A stretch of 9,679 bases of DNA, taken from positions 1 through 9,679 of the forward strand of contig JAMOOS010000203.1 in the NCBI GenBank assembly GCA_027065245.1. The letters run 5' to 3'. Made by a program: the position numbers and the translations under genes. The DNA comes from Desulfuromonadaceae bacterium. Its GTDB lineage: Bacteria; Desulfobacterota; Desulfuromonadia; Desulfuromonadales; Desulfuromonadaceae. Position 1 is the stretch's first letter. Every line of letters starts with the position of its first letter. Below, one piece after another: positions 4,896 through 9,679 of this stretch. The notes under the pieces were generated by a model that was not told where the DNA came from, ran no database searches, and saw only the letters and a list, made by a program, of their open reading frames with translations.

Positions 4896-7475
4896 ATGCG
4901 TGATGAACGTTGGGTAAGCACCGGATTTTTCGATATTGACAATATTTTGGATGGGCTACGTATAGGCGATAACGTGGTATGGAAAGTTGATCGCATTGAA
5001 GACTACCAACATTTTGTTACTCCCTTTGTTGATGAGGCGTTGGCCAACAACAGAAAAGTGGTTTATATGCGTTTTGGTAAACATGCCGCACTGGTGGAAC
5101 CGCGCGCTGGAGTTACCATCCATGAATTAGACGCCTACTGTGGATTTGAGGCGTTTGCCACCCGCGTGCATCAGATTATAACCGATGAGGGTGTTGGTAC
5201 TTTCTATGTGTTTGACTGCCTGACTGATATTTTAACAGCCTGGGCTACCGATCGCATGTTGGGCAACTTTTTTCAGGTAACCTGCCCATATCTGTTTGAG
5301 CTGGATACCGTTGCCTATTTTGCCTTCAAACGGGAGAGCCTGTCGCTGAAATCGGTAGCAAAAATACTTTCCACCACCCAGTTGATGATCAACCTGCCTT
5401 ACGAAAATGGTCAGTTGCAATTTCATCCCATCAAAGTGTGGCAACGCCACTCCCCCACCATGTTTCTGCCCCATATTCGCCAATCCAGCGAACGTTTTGT
5501 GCCGGTAACTAATAGCTGTCAAGCCACCGATCTGTTGCGGCAGCGCAGTATGTCCAATCCTCAGCGGCAGTTGGATCATTGGCACCATCTGTTTATACGT
5601 GCCGAAGAATTATTAAAGGGGCAGCCCAGTGATGCGGAAAAAGACAGGATGGTGGAAGAACTGTGCCAAAGAATCATCGGCAGAGATGAACGGGTACTGC
5701 AACTGGCACGCAAGTATTTTACTGTGGAAGGCCTGTTGAAAATCAAGTCGCGCATAATCGGTACCGGTTATATTGGTGGAAAAGCGGTGGGGATGTTGCT
5801 GGCGCGTAAAATTCTCCAATACGATACCGAGCACGATTGGAATGCCAACCTTGAACATCACGATTCGTTTTATGTCGGCTCCGATATTTATTTTTCATAC
5901 ATCATCCACAACGGTTGGTGGAAACTGTTTATGCAGCAGAAAACCGAGGACGGATACTTTAAGTGTGGCGCGGAATTACATGAAAAAATGCTTCACGGCG
6001 AGTTTTCTGAAACAACACGAGCCGAATTGAAAAAAATGCTCGACTATTATGGTCAGTATCCAATTATTGTTCGTTCAAGCAGTTTGTTGGAAGATGGTTT
6101 TGGCAACGCCTTTGCTGGTAAATACGACAGTTTTTTCTGTGTCAATCAAGGATCACCGGAACAACGCTACGAACAATTAACCGATGCCATTCGCCGGGTA
6201 TTTGCCAGCGCGATGAGCGTGGATGCCCTTACCTATCGCAAACAGCGGGGGCTGGATAAAAAAGAGGAGCAGATGGCATTGCTTATCATGCGAGTCTCCG
6301 GCTCTTACCACGGAAAATATTATTTCCCTGAACTGGCAGGGGTGGGCGTATCCTACAATACTTTTGTGTGGGATAAAGAGATGGATCCCAGGGCGGGTAT
6401 GTTGAGGCTGGTTTTCGGAATGGGAACGCGAGCTGTGGACAGGGTTGAGGGGGACTATCCACGTATTGTTGCCTTGGATTGCCCTTTAAAAAAACCGCAT
6501 GCGGGGATGGATGACACACGCAAGTTTTCGCAACGCGATGTCGATCTGCTCAATATCGCCGACAATAAACTGCAAACGGTTCCCCTTACGCTGCTCAATC
6601 GTGAGATTGATAATCTGCCGATGGAAAAATATGCGGTACGTGATTACGAAACTATGCAACGTATGGAAGCGCGCGGTCAGGGCAGGCAAAATGCGTGGCT
6701 GCTTACCTTTGACCACCTGTTATCAGAAACGCCATTCAGTTCCATGATGCAAAACATTCTCAAAACTCTGGAGCGAGCCTACGACTATCCCGTCGATATT
6801 GAGTTCACCGTTAATATTGTAGATGAACAGCCTCGTATTAACATTGTCCAGTGTCGTCCACTGCAAACTCAAGGGCACGATAAACCCGTTGTTCTGCCCG
6901 ACAACGTACCCACGGAGCAAATTTTTCTATCGACTAAAAGTAACTTTATGGGCGGGAATATCTCCCATGATATTAGCTGGCTCATCTGGGTTGAGCCAGC
7001 GGAATACACCAGACTGAGTACCACCGCCAAATATGATATAGCTCGCCTGGTAGGTCGCATTAATAAACGTATTTGCGATCGTCAAAACAACCAGACCTTG
7101 TTGATGGGGCCGGGGCGCTGGGGCACTTCGACACCGGAGCTGGGCGTACCCATATCTTTTTCCGAAATCAGCAATATCACTGCTCTGTGCGAAGTAGCAT
7201 TTACCACCGGCGGGCTTATGCCGGAGCTATCGTTTGGTTCCCATTTCTTTCAAGATTTGGTTGAAGCCGACATCTTTTACCTGTCACTGTTCCCCGAAGG
7301 GGAAGATGTGATTTTTGATAAAGAGTGGCTCGACAAACAACGCAATAATCTAGAAGGGATGTTACCCAGTTACGCAAAATATAAACGCGTAATAAAAATA
7401 ATAAAGTTGGACACACCGTTGCAACTTATGTCCGATATCGTCAGTCAAGAACTGCTGTGTTTGCGTCCAGAATAG
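4896..7475 (+). CDS. PEP-synthase-like ATP-grasp protein with P-loop-less KaiC-like N-terminus
   Basis: 859 residues, function unknown. The ATG at 4896 is preceded by AAGGGAG with a six-base gap, better than a start 13 codons upstream. Residues 1-190 resemble a RecA/KaiC fold: the opening STGFFDIDNILDGLRIGD mimics the KaiC lead-in, but the P-loop is replaced by WKVDRIEDYQHF (29-40), while a Walker-B-like FYVFDCLTDI remains (103-112). Residues about 285-655 are the PEP/pyruvate dikinase ATP-grasp domain: GGKAVGM (294-300), VRSSSLLEDGFGNAFAGKYD (392-411), then DIEF (634-637) and IVQCRP (650-655), retaining the usual Lys, Arg, Glu and Gln. The phosphohistidine and PEP/pyruvate barrel domains are absent, so ordinary PEP synthase activity is unlikely. 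Residues 680-859 carry an unidentified conserved-looking domain with LLMGPGRWGTSTPELG (735-750). A role in phosphoryl transfer or signalling is inference only. Confidence 0.85.
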   Translation: MRDERWVSTGFFDIDNILDGLRIGDNVVWKVDRIEDYQHFVTPFVDEALANNRKVVYMRFGKHAALVEPRAGVTIHELDAYCGFEAFATRVHQIITDEGVGTFYVFDCLTDILTAWATDRMLGNFFQVTCPYLFELDTVAYFAFKRESLSLKSVAKILSTTQLMINLPYENGQLQFHPIKVWQRHSPTMFLPHIRQSSERFVPVTNSCQATDLLRQRSMSNPQRQLDHWHHLFIRAEELLKGQPSDAEKDRMVEELCQRIIGRDERVLQLARKYFTVEGLLKIKSRIIGTGYIGGKAVGMLLARKILQYDTEHDWNANLEHHDSFYVGSDIYFSYIIHNGWWKLFMQQKTEDGYFKCGAELHEKMLHGEFSETTRAELKKMLDYYGQYPIIVRSSSLLEDGFGNAFAGKYDSFFCVNQGSPEQRYEQLTDAIRRVFASAMSVDALTYRKQRGLDKKEEQMALLIMRVSGSYHGKYYFPELAGVGVSYNTFVWDKEMDPRAGMLRLVFGMGTRAVDRVEGDYPRIVALDCPLKKPHAGMDDTRKFSQRDVDLLNIADNKLQTVPLTLLNREIDNLPMEKYAVRDYETMQRMEARGQGRQNAWLLTFDHLLSETPFSSMMQNILKTLERAYDYPVDIEFTVNIVDEQPRINIVQCRPLQTQGHDKPVVLPDNVPTEQIFLSTKSNFMGGNISHDISWLIWVEPAEYTRLSTTAKYDIARLVGRINKRICDRQNNQTLLMGPGRWGTSTPELGVPISFSEISNITALCEVAFTTGGLMPELSFGSHFFQDLVEADIFYLSLFPEGEDVIFDKEWLDKQRNNLEGMLPSYAKYKRVIKIIKLDTPLQLMSDIVSQELLCLRPE

Positions 7476-7498
7476 ATTCCTGACCAGGCAATTCAGGC

Positions 7499-7540
7499 AG
7501 GCACAAAAAAACCCGGTTAACGCCGGGTTTTTTTGTGCCT
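7499..7540. terminator. Bidirectional intrinsic terminator between the PEP-synthase-like gene and gdhA
   Basis: A perfect 18-bp inverted repeat (7499-7516 with 7523-7540) around loop TTAACG. The GC-rich inner stem CCCGG/CCGGG is flanked by seven A on the left and seven T on the right, so each strand yields a hairpin followed by a U-run. It starts 23 bases after the PEP-synthase-like stop and 26 bases beyond the gdhA stop and serves both convergent genes. Confidence 0.95.
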
Positions 7541-7566
7541 TATGTTAAATTCGTTATAGCTACAGC

Positions 7567-8916
7567 TTAAATAATACCCATTGCCAGCATCGCTTTGGCT
7601 ACGCGGATAAAGCCAGCACAGTTGGCACCGACCACATAGTTGCCCGGAGTACCAAACTCTTCAGCGGTTTCGTAACAAGATTGATGGATGTTTTTCATAA
7701 TCTTCTTCAGTCGCTCTTCAGTGTATTCAAATGACCAGGAATCACGCGTGGCATTTTGTTGCATCTCCAATGCCGAGGTAGCCACGCCACCAGCGTTTGC
7801 TGCTTTACCTGGACCATAAGCAATGCCGGCATCGAGGAATACTCTGACACCTTCAGGGGTGGTGGGCATGTTCGCCCCTTCACCAACAGCAATACAGCCA
7901 TTATCAACCAGCATTTTTGCATCGGCGCCGTTGATCTCATTTTGCGTAGCTGAAGGCATTGCCACCTGGCAGGGAACTTCCCAGATGTTGCCACCAGCAA
8001 CATATTTGGCATCTTTATGGTACTTGATGTATTCGCTGATGCGGCGCCGCTCGATCTCTTTAAGTTGCTTGACCAGATCCAGATCGACACCTTTCTCGTC
8101 GTAGATATAACCGCCGGAATCGGACAGGGTAACCACCTTGCCACCAAGCTGATGAATCTTTTCGGTGGTGTAAATTGCCACGTTGCCCGAACCGGAAACC
8201 GAGCAGATTTTGCCCTCAAGGCTATCGTTACGTACTTTGAGCATTTCGTCTACAAAGAATACCGCACCGTAGCCAGTAGCTTCGGTACGTGCCAGAGAAC
8301 CGCCCCAAGTCAGCCCTTTACCAGTCAACACGCCAGCTTCCCAGCGATTGGTAATGCGCTTGTACTGGCCAAACAGATAGCCGATCTCACGCCCGCCAAC
8401 ACCAATATCACCTGCCGGGACATCGGTATGCTCACCAATATGACGATACAGCTCTGTCATAAAGCTCTGGCAGAAGCGCATTATCTCGCCATCGGAGCGA
8501 CCTTTAGGATCGAAATCGGAACCACCTTTGCCGCCGCCGATAGGCAGACCGGTAAGAGCATTTTTGAAAATCTGCTCAAACCCGAGAAACTTGATGATGC
8601 CCAGATACACCGAGGGGTGAAACCGTAAACCACCTTTATAGGGACCTAATGAGCTGTTGAACTCAACACGGAAACCACGGTTGATTTGTACCTGCCCCTT
8701 ATCGTCTGTCCAGGGTACCCGAAAAATGATTTGACGCTCAGGCTCGCAAATACGCTCAATAATTTTGTGCTGAGCGAACTCGGGATATTTGACTAAAACC
8801 GGGCCAAGAGATTCCAGCACTTCGCGTACCGCTTGATGGAACTCGGTTTCGCCGGGGTTTCGATTTAAAACTTCTTGAAAAAGAGGCTCAATTTTTTCGT
8901 CAATTGCAGAAGTCAT
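7567..8916 (-). CDS. gdhA: NADP-type glutamate dehydrogenase
   Basis: A cytoplasmic hexameric enzyme that makes glutamate from 2-oxoglutarate and ammonium, the main ATP-independent route of ammonium assimilation. It has 449 residues, close to E. coli GdhA (447), and aligns with that small-subunit class throughout. Visible motifs: GPYKGGLRFHPSV (91-103), LPIGGGKGGSDFDPKG (124-139) with catalytic Lys130, VPAGDIGVGGREIGYL (166-181) with Asp170, the Rossmann turn SGSGNVA (241-247) followed by SDSGG (265-269), and the late ANAGGVATSALEM region (373-385). The Ser-Asp-Ser stretch at the end of the second strand favours NADP(H); this is family inference. The ATG is well supported by AAGGAG seven to eight bases upstream. 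It is a single-gene unit ending at the shared terminator. No frameshift or missing residue is seen. Confidence 0.97.
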   Translation of the reverse strand: MTSAIDEKIEPLFQEVLNRNPGETEFHQAVREVLESLGPVLVKYPEFAQHKIIERICEPERQIIFRVPWTDDKGQVQINRGFRVEFNSSLGPYKGGLRFHPSVYLGIIKFLGFEQIFKNALTGLPIGGGKGGSDFDPKGRSDGEIMRFCQSFMTELYRHIGEHTDVPAGDIGVGGREIGYLFGQYKRITNRWEAGVLTGKGLTWGGSLARTEATGYGAVFFVDEMLKVRNDSLEGKICSVSGSGNVAIYTTEKIHQLGGKVVTLSDSGGYIYDEKGVDLDLVKQLKEIERRRISEYIKYHKDAKYVAGGNIWEVPCQVAMPSATQNEINGADAKMLVDNGCIAVGEGANMPTTPEGVRVFLDAGIAYGPGKAANAGGVATSALEMQQNATRDSWSFEYTEERLKKIMKNIHQSCYETAEEFGTPGNYVVGANCAGFIRVAKAMLAMGII

Positions 8917-8989
8917 GTGTCTGCTCCTTTTTGAGGGTAAAAGATGCCAAATAACAACGGTTGCTAAAAACTACAAACAAAGCAGCTCA

Positions 8990-9037
8990 TGTCCATGCGA
9001 CTATGTAGCCTTGCATATCAGCACATAAGGATGGACA
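8990..9037. repeat. Interrupted inverted repeat upstream of gdhA
   Basis: TGTCCAT (8990-8996) pairs with ATGGACA (9031-9037), and inside it TATGT (9002-9006) pairs with ACATA (9023-9027). The two stacked stems, with a five-by-three internal loop, could form a structured gdhA leader if transcription starts upstream of 9037 on the minus strand, or an operator pair in DNA. Confidence 0.4.
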
Positions 9038-9302
9038 CGCGGTTGTCACAGGCCAGCATAAAGCGTACCAAAATTAAGAATGTGATACGGAGGTTGGGCT
9101 AACTAGCTAATTTAAAACAACTATTTTTCTATCTTGGCAGCGGTAACCTAATCCTGTGGGCGTGTGGGGTGTGTTTGTATGGGTATTAAAACGACTCAGC
9201 AGAGTACTTACTGGGCAATTCTTCCGCACGCTTCATGCCAGTCATGATTGCAGAAGGTCGGTTGCGTTGTCTGGAGGTGACCTTGTGGTGCGGCGGGGGA
9301 TG

Positions 9303-9330
9303 TTGTAGCTTTGGCGCCAATTTGTATAAA
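9303..9330 (+). promoter_or_regulatory. Weak promoter-like pair enclosing the palindrome TTGGCGCCAA
   Basis: TTGTAG (9303-9308) and TATAAA (9325-9330) are 16 bases apart, and the perfect 10-bp palindrome TTGGCGCCAA (9311-9320) lies in the spacer, where a repressor would block polymerase. The -10 box is good, the -35 poor. AGGAGG at 9335-9340 follows but leads to no credible start codon. Confidence 0.3.
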
Positions 9331-9342
9331 AAACAGGAGGGT

Positions 9343-9380
9343 AAAACTAATTGCACAACGTGTTGTATTTGGGGTAACAT
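9343..9380 (+). promoter_or_regulatory. Candidate promoter upstream of the PAS gene (shared block, copy B)
   Basis: TTGCAC (9351-9356), an 18-base spacer and TAACAT (9375-9380). It shares TAATTGCACAAC and GGGTAnnAT with the block at 4810-4847, at identical spacing; I count 29 of 38 bases the same. Initiation near 9387 would give a leader of about 125 bases before the GTG at 9511. Confidence 0.45.
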
Positions 9381-9413
9381 CCATGCTTACGCTGACTTGG
9401 CAGGCTGAAAAAC

Positions 9414-9442
9414 TTGAGGGATTGTTTACGGGTGGTTTTAAT
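9414..9442 (+). promoter_or_regulatory. Alternative promoter for the PAS gene
   Basis: TTGAGG (9414-9419), a 17-base spacer and TTTAAT (9437-9442) fit sigma-70 consensus at four and five of six positions. It would start near 9449, about 60 bases before the GTG. It may be used instead of, or with, the upstream block. Confidence 0.3.
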
Positions 9443-9510
9443 TGGTGGCTAAATGAACATTAGTTTGCTGTCACGGCGGGTTGCGGTGCCGGTGGGCAGG
9501 TGGAGGTCGT

Positions 9511-9679
9511 GTGGATTACGCGGTTCTGGTGGAAAATAGTAACGATGTTATCCAGGTCGTTGATTTTGACGGGAAAGTCATCTATGTAAATCAAACGTGG
9601 CGCGAAACCTTCGGTTACAACAACGAAGATCTGAAGACGTTTAACTTTTTCAACCTGTTACATGATGATTGTCATTGTG
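9511..9679 (+). CDS. PAS-domain sensor protein, N-terminal 56 residues, 3' end off the window
   Basis: The first codons of a signalling protein that opens directly with a PAS domain, with no signal peptide or membrane helix before it. Visible PAS features are LVENSNDVIQVVDFDGKV (6-23), the IYVNQTW strand-helix (24-30), RETFGY (31-36) and the NEDL (38-41) segment before the FG region. PAS domains sense ligands, redox state or light and usually precede a histidine kinase, GGDEF or similar output, which here lies beyond the right edge, so the output type cannot be stated. The GTG at 9511 is chosen because GGAGG lies four bases upstream, slightly close. An in-frame TTG at 9481 and a GTG at 9529 are alternatives. 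The frame is closed upstream by TGA at 9454. It is divergent from gdhA. Confidence 0.8.
   Translation, partial: MDYAVLVENSNDVIQVVDFDGKVIYVNQTWRETFGYNNEDLKTFNFFNLLHDDCHC

Larger units (their letters stand above)
8917..9510. other. Long intergenic region between gdhA and the PAS gene
   Basis: 594 bases between divergent genes, with no convincing gene and no tRNA. It holds the gdhA ribosome site (8923-8930, minus), an interrupted inverted repeat (8990-9037), a TTGGCGCCAA palindrome (9311-9320) and several plus-strand promoter-like pairs. I find no strong gdhA promoter: the best is TTGTAG (8976-8971) with TATTTG (8953-8948), weak at both boxes. Positions 9061-9300 otherwise show nothing I can name. 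Confidence 0.6.

Noticed and set aside
8017..8628. A 203-codon plus-strand open frame
   Set aside because: Antisense to conserved gdhA; no family features.
9179..9247. A 22-codon plus-strand frame starting MGIKTTQQSTYW
   Set aside because: Too short to judge, with only a poor ribosome site and no similarity I recognise.
9186..9380. A 64-codon minus-strand frame in the right gap
   Set aside because: No ribosome site or recognisable domain, and the translation is proline/histidine-rich; kept only as unexplained sequence.
9391..9411. Possible sigma-54 promoter at TTGGCAGG
   Set aside because: The GG element is present but the GC of the -12 element is missing at the required spacing.

Overview
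The window reads as chromosomal housekeeping DNA from a Gram-negative bacterium. A thiamine operon under a TPP riboswitch, a ThiE-ThiD fusion, a short (433-residue) ThiC and an unusual PEP-synthase-like protein would fit the Desulfuromonadales/Geobacter side of the old Deltaproteobacteria. That placement is inference from gene content and is held loosely. I see no mobile element, CRISPR array, tRNA or rRNA.

Layout, left to right. (1) Positions 1-1668, plus strand: the 3' part of a CLC chloride channel/transporter gene with a C-terminal CBS pair, cut by the left edge. (2) Positions 1712-4507, minus strand: a two-gene thiamine operon transcribed thiED then thiC, convergent with the CLC gene. 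Its leader (about 4508-4740) holds a TPP aptamer and an intrinsic terminator whose U-tract ends exactly at the thiED start codon. (3) Positions 4675-4895: a divergent control region with a minus-strand thi promoter, a nested palindrome, a tandem 9-bp repeat and a plus-strand promoter. (4) Positions 4896-7475, plus strand: an 859-residue protein with a KaiC-like N-terminus that lacks a P-loop, a PEP-synthase-type ATP-grasp domain and an unrecognised C-terminal domain in place of the usual catalytic domains. (5) Positions 7499-7540: a strong two-way terminator. (6) Positions 7567-8916, minus strand: gdhA, NADP-type glutamate dehydrogenase. (7) Positions 8917-9510: a long gap with several candidate regulatory elements. 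(8) Positions 9511-9679, plus strand: the first 56 codons of a PAS-domain sensor gene cut by the right edge.

How the genes work together: ThiC makes the pyrimidine phosphate HMP-P, the ThiD half of ThiED phosphorylates it to HMP-PP, and the ThiE half joins that to the thiazole phosphate to give thiamine phosphate. The end product TPP then shuts the operon through the leader. The remaining genes are separate transcription units. One regulatory link is visible: a similar 38-bp promoter-like block (29 of 38 bases identical) lies upstream of both the PEP-synthase-like gene and the PAS gene. The least explained items are the PEP-synthase-like protein, that shared promoter block, and the thi terminator that abuts its own start codon.
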